Shown here: piece after piece, positions 24,083 to 31,835 of the stretch
Numbering within the stretch: the stretch's first letter is position 1
How the letters are laid out: every line of letters begins with the position of its first letter
Origin: CAYQQQ01 sp964420125
GTDB lineage: Bacteria; Actinomycetota; Acidimicrobiia; Acidimicrobiales; Microtrichaceae
Direction: 5' to 3'
Assembly: GCA_964420125.1 (NCBI GenBank)
Contig: CAYQQQ010000034.1
Coordinates: 1 to 36,754 of the forward strand
DNA length: 36,754 nt
Notes under the pieces: generated by a model
What the model was told of the DNA's origin: nothing
What the model saw: only the letters and a program-made list of their open reading frames with translations
Databases searched by the model: none
Program-made: the position numbers and the translations under genes

Positions 24083-25531
24083 TCAGATCTCCCGGTCCGG
24101 GTCGACCTTGCCCAGGCCCTCGTTCTCGGGCACCTCGACGAGCGAGTCCTCGGCGCACCAGAAGCCGTCGCCGTCGTCGTCCTCGCTGCCCAGCTCCGGG
24201 AACCGGCGCACGAAGTTGCCGTCCTCGTCAACGTCGACGAAGTTCTCGCACACGGGTCGACCGTCACCGGTGCGACCGGGCTGCGAAGGAGCGTGCAACC
24301 CGCCGGCGGTCCAGTCGGTGATGGCGTCGGCCGCCTTGAGCACGCAGGTCCGGGTGAGCACGCCGCCGTTGCTCTCCCCGCAGGCGTTGGCCGCCGTGGC
24401 GAACAGCAGCCAGGCGCTCCAGCTCTGCATGCCCAGCATGGCGTTCTCCTTGTGGTCCGGCACGTACTGGTCGAGGATCTCGTTGTACTGCTGGACCGCC
24501 GGCCACTGATCCGCCTCCTCGAAGAAGTGGAAGGCGGTGCGGAGGAACGAGTTCTGGGCGGCTCCCCCGCCGGCGGACTGCGGGTACACGGGGTCGTACA
24601 TGTTGGCCTCGCTGGCCACGACGCCGTCCCACCCCTGCTCGCGCAGCTTGGCGACCAGGGCGCCCAGGTTCGTGGGCTCGCCGGTGAAGGTGATGGCGGT
24701 GGCACCGCTGTCGATCACCTGCTGGGCCAGCGGCGTCCAGTCCTGCAGGCCGGTGGCCGGGTAGGCGAACGAGCCGGCGAGATCCAGCCCGGCCGACTCG
24801 ATGACGGCGATGTGCTGGTTGCGGATGGCGTGCATGGCCGGCAGGTCGCCCCACACCTCGGCGACGCTGTCCGCAGCGTCGGGATCGACCTCCTCGAGCG
24901 CTTGCACCCAGAGGGAGCTGGCCGACTCGGCCGGGTTGGGCAACGGCTGGACCTGGCCGTTGGAGCCCGTCTTCTCGGGCGACACGGCGAAGCCCGAGAC
25001 CTCGGCCATGGCGCACTCGTGGAAGTCGCTCTCGGGCTGGCCGGAGAACTGGAGGTTGTCCTGCACCTGACCGCCCCCCACGAGCATGAAGGCGTCCCTG
25101 CAGGCCACCGCCATCACCGCCGGCACCTCGAAGAGCTGGGCATCGAGGTCGATGAGCTCAATCTTCAACCCGCCGATGCCGCCCTGTGCGTTGCACCACT
25201 CGGCGAAGGCCACCGAGGTGTCCCACAGCTCCTTGTTCAGACCGGCCCGGAACGAGGTGGAGCGGTCGTTGGGCACACCGAGGTAGAGCTTGTCGGAGCC
25301 CTTGCCGGCCTCGGACGCCTCGACGGTGAGATCGCCCTCTCCGCACGGCGAGGGGAGGTCGCCGAACATCGCCACGCCGTCGGTGCCTGCCGCCGTGGTG
25401 TCCGAAGCACCGCCCGTGCCGCCCTCGGACTCCTCCTCTCCCACGGCACCTTCGACCTCGACCTTGTTCCTGGCGGTGCAGGCGCCGGTGAGCAGCGCCA
25501 CCGCCAGGACCGTCAGCACGGCCTTCTTCAC
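24083..25531 (-). CDS. Liv-type substrate-binding lipoprotein
   Basis: Extracytoplasmic receptor of the importer, 482 aa. Signal MKKAVLTVLAVALLTGAC with a lipobox-like end (Cys18), then an acidic Ser/Gly/Thr-rich spacer of about 40 residues, then a type 1 periplasmic-binding fold: LYLGVPNDRSTSFRAGLNKE resembles the start of lobe 1, FMLVGGGQVQDN the first ligand loop, and TAITFTGEPTNLGALVAKLREQ a lobe-2 strand-helix unit. Ligand residues cannot be assigned. GTG 25531 is preceded by AAGGGGGA (25537-25544). It is the first gene of the operon, behind a possible repressor-controlled promoter at 25658-25686. Confidence 0.88.
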   Translation of the reverse strand: MKKAVLTVLAVALLTGACTARNKVEVEGAVGEEESEGGTGGASDTTAAGTDGVAMFGDLPSPCGEGDLTVEASEAGKGSDKLYLGVPNDRSTSFRAGLNKELWDTSVAFAEWCNAQGGIGGLKIELIDLDAQLFEVPAVMAVACRDAFMLVGGGQVQDNLQFSGQPESDFHECAMAEVSGFAVSPEKTGSNGQVQPLPNPAESASSLWVQALEEVDPDAADSVAEVWGDLPAMHAIRNQHIAVIESAGLDLAGSFAYPATGLQDWTPLAQQVIDSGATAITFTGEPTNLGALVAKLREQGWDGVVASEANMYDPVYPQSAGGGAAQNSFLRTAFHFFEEADQWPAVQQYNEILDQYVPDHKENAMLGMQSWSAWLLFATAANACGESNGGVLTRTCVLKAADAITDWTAGGLHAPSQPGRTGDGRPVCENFVDVDEDGNFVRRFPELGSEDDDGDGFWCAEDSLVEVPENEGLGKVDPDREI

Positions 25532-25657
25532 GGTGTCCCCCTTGGCTGGAATCCCAGCCACTCGGTTGTCGTTCCCGGGCCGACCCGTCCCCGGCCCCGC
25601 CATCCCCCCGCACGGCTCGGCCGCCCGGCGGCCATCCCCGTGAGGTGAAGTCGCACA

Positions 25658-25686
25658 AATCTGACAGAACGTCAGATCCGATGCAA
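25658..25686 (-). promoter_or_regulatory. Putative promoter and operator of the liv operon
   Basis: On the minus strand TTGCAT (complement of 25681-25686), a 17-nt spacer and CAGATT (complement of 25658-25663) form a plausible promoter about 130 nt upstream of the first gene. A perfect inverted repeat, ATCTGAC-AGAAC-GTCAGAT (25659-25677), fills most of the spacer and overlaps the -10, where a repressor would block polymerase. The stretch 25641-25720 is also AT-richer than its surroundings. The rest of the 220-bp intergenic region holds no gene. Confidence 0.5.
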
Positions 25687-25751
25687 CAGAAGGCGAAAAG
25701 TATCTCACGTCCAGGTGAACGGCGTCGTGGGTCCCGGGTGCGGCGCCCCGG

Positions 25752-26852
25752 TCACGGCCTCGTGGCGCGACGGAGGATGCTGGGGGCGAACAGCGTGAAC
25801 AGCAGCAGCCCCAGCGCCGCCAGACCCATGGGGACGACGGCATCCCCCCGGCCGGTGAAGACCGGGATCAGCACGAAGCCCGAGAGGACCGCCGTCCAGG
25901 CCCACATGATGAGCACCGCACGTCGATGGCCGTGGCCGAGGTCCATCAGGCGATGGTGCAGGTGCTGCTTGTCGGCGGTGGCCACTCCCGCCCGCCGGGT
26001 GGCCCGGCGCAGGATGGCGAGCACCGTGTCGAGGAGCGGGACGGCAAGGATCACCAGCGGGATGACCAGGGGGGCGAAGAAGAACCACGCCTGACCCGAG
26101 AACGGATCGTCGTTCTGACCGCCCACCGCGATGGTGGAGCTGGCCAGCAGCACCCCCAGCATCAGCGCGCCGCTGTCGCCCATGAAGATGCTGGCCGGGT
26201 TGAAGTTGAACGGCAGGAACCCGATGCACGCCCCCGCGGTGATGATGGCCACCAGCGGACCCACGTTCGAGGGGTCGAGCACCCCCACCTCGAGGAGCCG
26301 GTAGCCGTAGAGGAAGAAGGATCCCGACGCGATGCACACGATGCCGGCGGCGAGGCCGTCCAGCCCGTCGATCAGGTTCACGGCGTTGGCCATGCCCACC
26401 ACCCACAGCACCGTGATGAGCGCCGAGAGGTCTGGCGGCAGCACGGTGAAGCCGAGGAACGGCACGCGGAAGTAGATGATGGTGAGGCCGACCAGCGTCA
26501 GCAGCGAGCCCGACAGCACCATCCCCGCCACCTTGGCCGGCGGGGAGATGTCCCGCAGGTCGTCCACCAGGCCGGTCAACCACATCACCACCGCGGCGGC
26601 GACGACCCCGACGATGTTGCCGGGGGTGGCGAAGGTGTCGTCGAAGCCCGGCAGGAACCAGGCCGTGACCACGCCGGCCAGCACGCCCGCCAGGAGTGCG
26701 GTGCCCCCGAGCAGCGGTGTGGCCTGCGCGTGCACGGACCGGTCCGAGGGGTGGGCCATGGCGTCGGCCCGCCGCGACAGGACCCGCAGCGGCGGCACCG
26801 CGGCGGCGGTGACGACCACGGCGACCGCCATCACGATGAGGTAGTCGCGCAC
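25752..26852 (-). CDS. wecA: WecA-family undecaprenyl-phosphate GlcNAc-1-phosphate transferase
   Basis: Polytopic membrane enzyme (366 aa, about 11 helices) that moves a sugar-1-phosphate from its UDP carrier to a polyprenyl phosphate, starting cell-wall linkage unit or surface glycan synthesis. Motifs are VDDLRDISP (metal-binding Asp pair), NAVNLIDGLDGLAAG, FNFNPASIFMGDSGAL and the cytoplasmic KQHLHHRLMDLGH, the His-rich loop of the WecA rather than MraY branch. In mycobacteria the orthologue sits just ahead of the atp operon and starts arabinogalactan; here the liv operon separates wecA from atp. Start ATG 26852. The 152-bp spacer to glyA shows no convincing gene. Confidence 0.95.
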   Translation of the reverse strand: MRDYLIVMAVAVVVTAAAVPPLRVLSRRADAMAHPSDRSVHAQATPLLGGTALLAGVLAGVVTAWFLPGFDDTFATPGNIVGVVAAAVVMWLTGLVDDLRDISPPAKVAGMVLSGSLLTLVGLTIIYFRVPFLGFTVLPPDLSALITVLWVVGMANAVNLIDGLDGLAAGIVCIASGSFFLYGYRLLEVGVLDPSNVGPLVAIITAGACIGFLPFNFNPASIFMGDSGALMLGVLLASSTIAVGGQNDDPFSGQAWFFFAPLVIPLVILAVPLLDTVLAILRRATRRAGVATADKQHLHHRLMDLGHGHRRAVLIMWAWTAVLSGFVLIPVFTGRGDAVVPMGLAALGLLLFTLFAPSILRRATRP

Positions 26853-27004
26853 GGGGAGAACCTACCGCCTGCCGAGTGCCCTGCCGCTCCCTTGTGCAGG
26901 GTCGGGGGCTCCGCCGACCATCTGACGACGCAGCGCGAGCTGGACGGCCGGGACGATCGAGCAGTCGTGGAGCAGCTCGACGGGTTGGAGGACGAGGTCG
27001 CTGC

Positions 27005-28246
27005 TCAGGGGTAGGGAACGAAGCCTGAGCAGAGCTCCGCCACCTCCGAGCGCACCGCGGTGAGCTCGGCGTCGTCCTCGGGAGCCCGTAGGACGCGGGC
27101 GATCAGCTCCCCGATCACCGCCATCTCGGCCTCCTGCATGCCCTGGGTGGTCACCGCCGGTGTGCCGATGCGCAACCCCGAGGTCACGAAGGGTGAGCGC
27201 GGGTCGTCGGGGATCGTGTTCTTGTTGACGGTGATGCCGGCGCGGTCCAGGGCGATCTGAGCGTCCTTGCCGGTCAGCTCCTCGCTGAAGGGGCGCAGGT
27301 CGATGAGCATGAGGTGGTTGTCGGTCCCGCCGGAGACGAGGCGGAACCCGTGGCCTCCCAGCGACGCCGCCAGCGCCTGGGCGTTGGCCACGATCTGCGC
27401 GGCGTACTGCTGGAAGCTCGGATCCGCCGCTTCCCGGAACGCCACGGCCTTCCCGGCGATGACGTGCTCCAGCGGACCGCCCTGCAGGCCGGGGAAGATG
27501 GCCTTGTCGATGGCGGGGCCCAGCTCGGCGGTGCTCAGGATGCAGCCGCCACGCGGTCCGCGCAGCGTCTTGTGGGTGGTGAAGGTGACGATGTCCGCCA
27601 CGCCCACCGGGTTGGGGTGCGCACCCCCGGCGATCAACCCTGCGATGTGGGCCGCGTCGAACATGAACAGCGCGCCGACCTCGTCGCAGATCTGTCGGAT
27701 CGGCTCCGGGTCGATGGTCCTGGGATAGGCGGTGGCCCCGGCCACGATCATCTTGGGGTTGTGCTCCACCGCCAGGGCGTGGAGCTGATCGAGGTCGAGG
27801 CGCTCGTCGGAGGCGGTGAGCCCGTAGCTCACGAAGTCGTAGTAGCGACCGGAGATGTTCACGGGGGAGCCGTGGGTGAGGTGGCCGCCCTCGTCGAGAC
27901 GCAGCCCGAGCACTGTGTCACCAGCCTCGAGCACCGCAAGGTACACCCCGAGGTTGGCGTTGGCGCCGGAGTGGGGCTGCACGTTGGCGTGCTCCGCCCC
28001 GAAGAGCTCGCAGACCCGCCGACGGGCGAGCTCCTCGGCCTGGTCGACGAACTCGTTGCCCCCGTAGTAGCGCTTGCCGGGGTAGCCCTCGGAGTACTTG
28101 TTGGTCAGCACCGAGCCGACGGCCTCCATCACCGCCGGAGAGGTGAAGTTCTCCGAGGCGATGAGCTGGAGCCCGGTGTTCTGGCGCTCGACCTCACGAT
28201 CGATGACGTGGAAGAGCTCGGTATCTCGTTCAGTGGGCCAGGGCAT
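27005..28246 (-). CDS. glyA: Serine hydroxymethyltransferase
   Basis: PLP enzyme interconverting serine and glycine with transfer of a one-carbon unit to tetrahydrofolate. 413 aa, normal length. N-terminal LIASENFTSPAVMEA, then YSEGYPGKRYYGGNEFVD, the cofactor loop SGANANLGVY, Asp197 and His200 in FMFDAAHIAGL, and the Schiff-base Lys226 in TFTTHKTLRGPRGG are all conserved, so it should be fully active. It starts at ATG 28246, 77 bp after the rpiB stop. The pairing with rpiB and wecA is the usual actinobacterial gene order. Confidence 0.97.
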   Translation of the reverse strand: MPWPTERDTELFHVIDREVERQNTGLQLIASENFTSPAVMEAVGSVLTNKYSEGYPGKRYYGGNEFVDQAEELARRRVCELFGAEHANVQPHSGANANLGVYLAVLEAGDTVLGLRLDEGGHLTHGSPVNISGRYYDFVSYGLTASDERLDLDQLHALAVEHNPKMIVAGATAYPRTIDPEPIRQICDEVGALFMFDAAHIAGLIAGGAHPNPVGVADIVTFTTHKTLRGPRGGCILSTAELGPAIDKAIFPGLQGGPLEHVIAGKAVAFREAADPSFQQYAAQIVANAQALAASLGGHGFRLVSGGTDNHLMLIDLRPFSEELTGKDAQIALDRAGITVNKNTIPDDPRSPFVTSGLRIGTPAVTTQGMQEAEMAVIGELIARVLRAPEDDAELTAVRSEVAELCSGFVPYP

Positions 28247-28291
28247 CGCAGTCGTCGCTTCTCTCGTCGTCGCTTCTTGCCAACTCGGTCC

Positions 28292-28311
28292 GATCCGCTA
28301 CTTGGCGGATC
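28292..28311. promoter_or_regulatory. Inverted repeat between rpiB and glyA
   Basis: GATCCGC, TACTTG, GCGGATC: a perfect 7-bp stem with 6-nt loop in the 77-bp spacer, 45 bp upstream of glyA. Beside it, the 10-nt word GTCGTCGCTT occurs twice. It could be an operator for glyA or a weak terminator for rpiB; it is not a glycine riboswitch, as no such architecture fits in so short a spacer. Confidence 0.35.
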
Positions 28312-28323
28312 CCGGTGCCGTCC

Positions 28324-28779
28324 TCACAGCGCGTCCAGCTGGGCCCGGCGGCGTGCGTGCCGCCCACCCTCGACCACGGCGGCGTCGAGCCATGCGTCCA
28401 CGGCGGCCAACGCCACGGCCTCGCCGACGAGGCGGGCACCCATGCAGATCACGTTGGCACCGTTGTGCTCACGTGCCAGGCGCGCGGACGTCTCGTCGTG
28501 CACCGTGCCGGCGCGCACGCCGTGGATCTTGTCGGCCGCCATGCAGATGCCGATGCCCGATCCACAGACCGCCACGCCGAGATCGGCTTCTCCGCTGGCG
28601 ACGGCACGACCCACGGCGGCACCGTACTCCGGGTAGTCGACGCTGTCGGCGGAGTTGGTGCCCAGGTCGGTCACCTGGATCCCTCGGTCCCTCAGATGCT
28701 GCGCGATGGTGTCCTTGAGGACGTAGCCGGCATGGTCGGCTCCGACGGCGATCTTGATCTGGGCGGGCAGCTCGCTCAC
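28324..28779 (-). CDS. rpiB: Ribose-5-phosphate isomerase B (Cys-type)
   Basis: Interconverts ribulose-5-phosphate and ribose-5-phosphate in the pentose phosphate pathway. 151 aa, RpiB/LacAB fold. The start VGADHAGYVLKD and the segment DSVDYPEYGAAVGRAV are signature elements. The catalytic loop VCGSGIGICMAADK holds Cys72, the E. coli-type base, whereas mycobacterial RpiB uses a Glu in a different loop. His94 in GTVHDETSAR serves ring opening. A C-terminal Arg/His-rich tail of about 10 residues follows. ATG 28779. It is divergent from the thiolase-like gene. Confidence 0.95.
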   Translation of the reverse strand: MSELPAQIKIAVGADHAGYVLKDTIAQHLRDRGIQVTDLGTNSADSVDYPEYGAAVGRAVASGEADLGVAVCGSGIGICMAADKIHGVRAGTVHDETSARLAREHNGANVICMGARLVGEAVALAAVDAWLDAAVVEGGRHARRRAQLDAL

Positions 28780-28836
28780 CTCATCACCCTACGCGACGCG
28801 AGGTGGGCTCCGGTGACGGGTCGCACACGCCGGCCT

Positions 28837-28867
28837 TTGCCGCGAGGAGGCGGCCCCCAGCTACCGT
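28837..28867 (+). promoter_or_regulatory. Weak promoter candidate for the thiolase-like gene
   Basis: TTGCCG (28837-28842), 19-nt spacer and TACCGT (28862-28867, TANNNT type), about 53 nt upstream of ATG 28920. The spacer is 1-2 nt longer than ideal, so this is tentative. Confidence 0.3.
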
Positions 28868-28919
28868 GTGGATCGGTCCGGACGCCCCTGCGCCGGAACC
28901 GTCGCAGAGGAGGGCACCC

Positions 28920-30404
28920 ATGGCCATCGACCCCCGCACCCCCGTCATCGTCGGCGTGGGCCAGCACACCAACCGTGTCGACGAGGGGGCCGAACCGGTC
29001 GAGTCGACCGAGCTGATCCTCGAGGCGCTCCGCGCCGCCGACGACGACGCCGGCACCCCGATGGCCGCCCAGGCGGGAGTCGTCGCCGTGCCCCTGATCC
29101 TCTCCTGGAAGTACCGCGACCCCGGCCGGCTCCTGGCCGACGCCCTTGGCGCCACCACGGCCCGCACGTGGTATCCGCCGATGGGTGGCAACACCCCGCA
29201 GATGATGCTCAACCGCCTGGCCGTGCAGATGGCCGCCGGCGACCTCGACGTGGCGGTCCTCTGCGGGGGGGAGTCCTGGAACACCCGGGCGAAGGTGATG
29301 CGCAGCGGCGAGGTGCTGCACTGGCAGAAGCAGGGCGACGACGTCGTGCCCGATTGGGGCAGCGAGGAGAGCTTCATCCTCGGCCACCCCTTCGAGCAGG
29401 CGAAGGCGGTCGTGCTCCCGGTGCAGTCCTACCCCCTGTTCGAGACCGCGCTGCTGCACTCGGCTGGCCGCGGCGTGCCGGCCCACCTCCGGATGGTGGG
29501 CGAGATGTGGGCAGGGTTCTCCCGGGTGGCGGCCGACAACCCCCACGCCTGGCGCCGCCAGGCCTTCTCCGCCGAGGAGATCACCACGCCAACCGCGGAG
29601 AACCGCTACGTGGGATGGCCCTACACGAAGCGGATGGTCAGCAACCCGGACGTCGACATGGCCTCCGCGCTGATCATGTGCACCGTGGAGCGCGCCGAGG
29701 CGGCGGGCATCCCCAGGGACCGGTGGGTGTTCCCCCGCACGGGCACCGACGGACGGGACCGCGTGATGTCCGAACGCCGGTCGTTCGACGCGTCGCCCTC
29801 CATCGGCATCGCCGGGCGCCGGGCGCTGGAGCTGGCCGGTGTCGGCATCGACGACGTGGCCCACCTCGACGTCTACTCCTGCTTCCCCAGCGCGGTGGGG
29901 CTCTTCTGCCGGGAGCTGGACGTCGACCCCGTGAGCCGGCCCCTCACGGTCTACGGAGGGCTGTGCTTCGCCGGCGGACCCTGGAACAACCCGGTGGGCC
30001 ACGCCCTGACCTCCATGGTGGAGGTGCTCCGCAAGGACCCCGGCTCCCTCGGGCTGGTGACCGCCAACGGCGGGAACGTCGACAAGCACGCCTTCGGGCT
30101 CTTCGGCACCGAGCCGCCCGAGGGCGGGTTCCGCTACGACCACCCCCAGGCGGAGATCGACGACGTGGAAGGCCGGGCGGTGATCGAGTCCTACGAGGGC
30201 CCCGTCGCCGTCGAGACGTGGACGGTGATGCACGACCGGGACAACCACCCCGAGCGCTTCCACGGCACCTGCCTCACCCCCGACGGCACCCGGGTGTGGG
30301 CCACCGGTCACGACCCCGCCCTCTACGAGGCGGCCGTCACCGAGGACCTCGGTGGGCGGGCAGCCACGCTCGACTCGGAGGGGATCCTCCACCTGACCGA
30401 CTGA
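28920..30404 (+). CDS. Thiolase-superfamily (SCP-x/acetyl-CoA acetyltransferase-like) protein lacking the usual nucleophile
   Basis: 494-aa member of the thiolase fold, of the actinobacterial 'acetyl-CoA acetyltransferase' branch with an extra C-terminal domain. The opening RTPVIVGVGQHTNR and the region SIGIAGRRALELAGVGIDDV are thiolase-like, and the late glycine/histidine region reads GGLCFAGGPWNNPVGHALTS (His-containing). Where the acyl-accepting Cys normally stands, the sequence is PPMGGNTPQMMLNRLA, without Cys. The last 85 or so residues (from about 410) form a beta-rich extension. Function may be retro-Claisen chemistry with another nucleophile, or binding only; this is undecided. AGAGGAGGG (28905-28913) supports ATG 28920. 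It stands alone, bounded by a terminator hairpin. Confidence 0.82.
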   Translation: MAIDPRTPVIVGVGQHTNRVDEGAEPVESTELILEALRAADDDAGTPMAAQAGVVAVPLILSWKYRDPGRLLADALGATTARTWYPPMGGNTPQMMLNRLAVQMAAGDLDVAVLCGGESWNTRAKVMRSGEVLHWQKQGDDVVPDWGSEESFILGHPFEQAKAVVLPVQSYPLFETALLHSAGRGVPAHLRMVGEMWAGFSRVAADNPHAWRRQAFSAEEITTPTAENRYVGWPYTKRMVSNPDVDMASALIMCTVERAEAAGIPRDRWVFPRTGTDGRDRVMSERRSFDASPSIGIAGRRALELAGVGIDDVAHLDVYSCFPSAVGLFCRELDVDPVSRPLTVYGGLCFAGGPWNNPVGHALTSMVEVLRKDPGSLGLVTANGGNVDKHAFGLFGTEPPEGGFRYDHPQAEIDDVEGRAVIESYEGPVAVETWTVMHDRDNHPERFHGTCLTPDGTRVWATGHDPALYEAAVTEDLGGRAATLDSEGILHLTD

Positions 30405-30446
30405 AGTTCGTTCTTCAGCGAACGGGTACCGAGATCGGGGCCCCGG

Positions 30447-30470
30447 CGACTGCAGACCCTTCTGCAGTCG
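30447..30470. terminator. Bidirectional hairpin terminator between convergent genes
   Basis: CGACTGCAGA, loop CCCT, TCTGCAGTCG: a perfect 10-bp stem with 4-nt loop between the stops of the thiolase-like gene (30404) and the SH3-type lipoprotein gene (30505). A smaller stem, GTTCG/CGAAC, lies just upstream (30407-30424). The symmetric position suggests it serves both strands. Confidence 0.65.
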
Positions 30471-30504
30471 CTCCGCGCCGGCCGCACCGGCGCCGGCCCG
30501 AGGC

Positions 30505-31302
30505 TCAGGTGCACACGCCGTCGGCAACCCCGCGCCGGCACAGCAACGTCGACTCGACGGACTTCAGGTCGAACCCTCCGCCCTCGCCGGATCGGCCGAA
30601 CACGTGCAGACGCTGGCCGTACACGGCGTCGTCGGGGTAGCCCACCACGTCGAAGGTGACCTCGCCGAGGTCACCTTCGCTCGGCGCCACCACCATCACC
30701 GTGTCGAGCCCGGCTTCGCCGGTGTCGACGGAGCCGGCGACGGCGACGGCGACCACCACGTCCTGACCCAGCTCCTCCATGCCGGAGGCGATCGGGAACG
30801 ATCCACCGGCGCCCTCGACCAGCTGCGAGGTGATGTCCGTGGTGTCGCCGGGTTGGGCCACGAACTCGGCGCTGACCCAACCCGTCACGCCGTCCGCGTC
30901 GACCTCGAACCACGCCGACGACGGGAGCAGCCGGGCCTGCCCGGTGGCTGCCGCCGCGCCGGTGGGCGGGAGCTCGGCCACGACGTCCTGCTCCGAGCCG
31001 GGAACCGACCGCACGTTCAACACGTCGTCGTAGGGCACTCCGACGACCAGGAGCTCCGCGCCGGGAGCCGGCCCGTTGTCGTAGACCTCCCCGGGAAGCT
31101 CGCCCGAGGACGTGGAGGAGGTCACCGTGGTGGAGGTGGTCGTGGTGCTGGAGTTCGATCGGGCGGCGGTCGTGGTCGTGGTGCGCTCGTCGTCCTCCTC
31201 GCCGCATGCGACGGCCAGCAGCACCGACGTCGAGAGCGCCGCCGCTCCCACCACCCGGACTCGACGCCTCCGCGAGGGACTCCGCAGACCTTTCACCACC
31301 AC
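30505..31302 (-). CDS. Putative lipoprotein with SH3-like domain
   Basis: 265-aa exported protein. A basic N-terminus (SRRRRVRVV) and hydrophobic stretch end at Cys33 (LLAVAC), a probable lipobox. About 40 Thr/Ser-rich residues follow (a run of Thr at TTTTTAARSNSSTTTTSTT), a likely wall-spanning linker. Then comes a bacterial SH3-type domain: DVLNVRSVPGSEQDVVAELP matches the usual start and WFEVDADGVTGWVSAEFV the usual end. The last 110 residues form a second beta-rich part (VVVAVAVAGSVDTG onward) ending in CRRGVADGVC, with two Cys that may pair. It starts 3 bp after the cyclic-nucleotide-binding gene. Peptidoglycan contact is inferred from the SH3-like fold. Confidence 0.75.
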   Translation of the reverse strand: MVVKGLRSPSRRRRVRVVGAAALSTSVLLAVACGEEDDERTTTTTAARSNSSTTTTSTTVTSSTSSGELPGEVYDNGPAPGAELLVVGVPYDDVLNVRSVPGSEQDVVAELPPTGAAAATGQARLLPSSAWFEVDADGVTGWVSAEFVAQPGDTTDITSQLVEGAGGSFPIASGMEELGQDVVVAVAVAGSVDTGEAGLDTVMVVAPSEGDLGEVTFDVVGYPDDAVYGQRLHVFGRSGEGGGFDLKSVESTLLCRRGVADGVCT

Positions 31303-31305
31303 AGA

Positions 31306-31734
31306 TCAGTTCCCCAGTCGGGCGCCGAGGATGGCGTGCACCCGCTCGGCCGCCTTGGGCAGCTCGTCGAGCAGCGCCTTGAAGGCCAACGTGTCGAAGC
31401 GCAGCAGCACCATCGGTCCGGAGGAGACGACGGTCGCGGTGCGGGGCCGGTGGTCGATGAGCGCCATCTCGCCGATCATCGCACCCGGGCCCGACGTGGC
31501 GACGTACTCGCCGCTCACGTACACGTCCGCGCTGCCCGAGATCACCACGTAGCAGAAGGTGCCGGGGTCGCCCTGGTCGACCAGGACCGTACCGGCTGGC
31601 ACCTCGATGCGCTGGCCGAGCTGGGCGGTGCGGTCGAGCTCCTCGGCGCTGAAGCCCTCGAAGAGGGCGATGCCGGCGAGGACGGCGGCGTCGGGCGAGT
31701 CGGTGCGGTGCTGTGGTCCGGAGCTCACGGGCAC
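31306..31734 (-). CDS. Single-domain cyclic-nucleotide-binding protein
   Basis: 142-aa protein consisting only of a cNMP-binding (CAP_ED) domain. LAGIALFEGFSAEELDRTA is the first helix, VPAGTVLVDQGDPGTFCYVVISGSADVYV the beta roll, and GAMIGEMALIDHRPRTATV the phosphate-binding cassette with its conserved Gly-Glu and Arg, so cAMP or a similar nucleotide could bind. There is no DNA-binding helix-turn-helix and no channel or kinase domain, so it must act through a partner. It is followed 3 bp later by the lipoprotein gene; the first residues are disordered. Partner unknown. Confidence 0.88.
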   Translation of the reverse strand: MPVSSGPQHRTDSPDAAVLAGIALFEGFSAEELDRTAQLGQRIEVPAGTVLVDQGDPGTFCYVVISGSADVYVSGEYVATSGPGAMIGEMALIDHRPRTATVVSSGPMVLLRFDTLAFKALLDELPKAAERVHAILGARLGN

Positions 31735-31835
31735 CAGTCAACTACATGGGAGGGCGATCGTGGTGGGCTTCCCCCCCGCTCCTCAGGGCCTCGTGTCACC
31801 CGAGCGCGCGCCGACGCCGGATGCGAGCGCGAGGG

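Noticed and set aside
23135..25648. An 837-residue plus-strand open frame
   Set aside because: Antisense to the LivHM permease and the binding-protein genes, both of which carry clear family motifs. The composition is typical of a shadow.
26853..27004. A possible small gene between glyA and wecA on either strand
   Set aside because: Both strands give short protein-like stretches, but neither has a start codon with a ribosome site or a recognised family. Treated as intergenic.
28247..28323. Glycine riboswitch ahead of glyA
   Set aside because: Only 77 bp are available and none of the conserved glycine aptamer helices could be found.
28776..30527. A 583-residue minus-strand open frame opposite the thiolase-like gene
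   Set aside because: The plus strand has a thiolase-fold protein with a good ribosome site; the minus-strand product is His/Gly/Val-rich and shows no motif.
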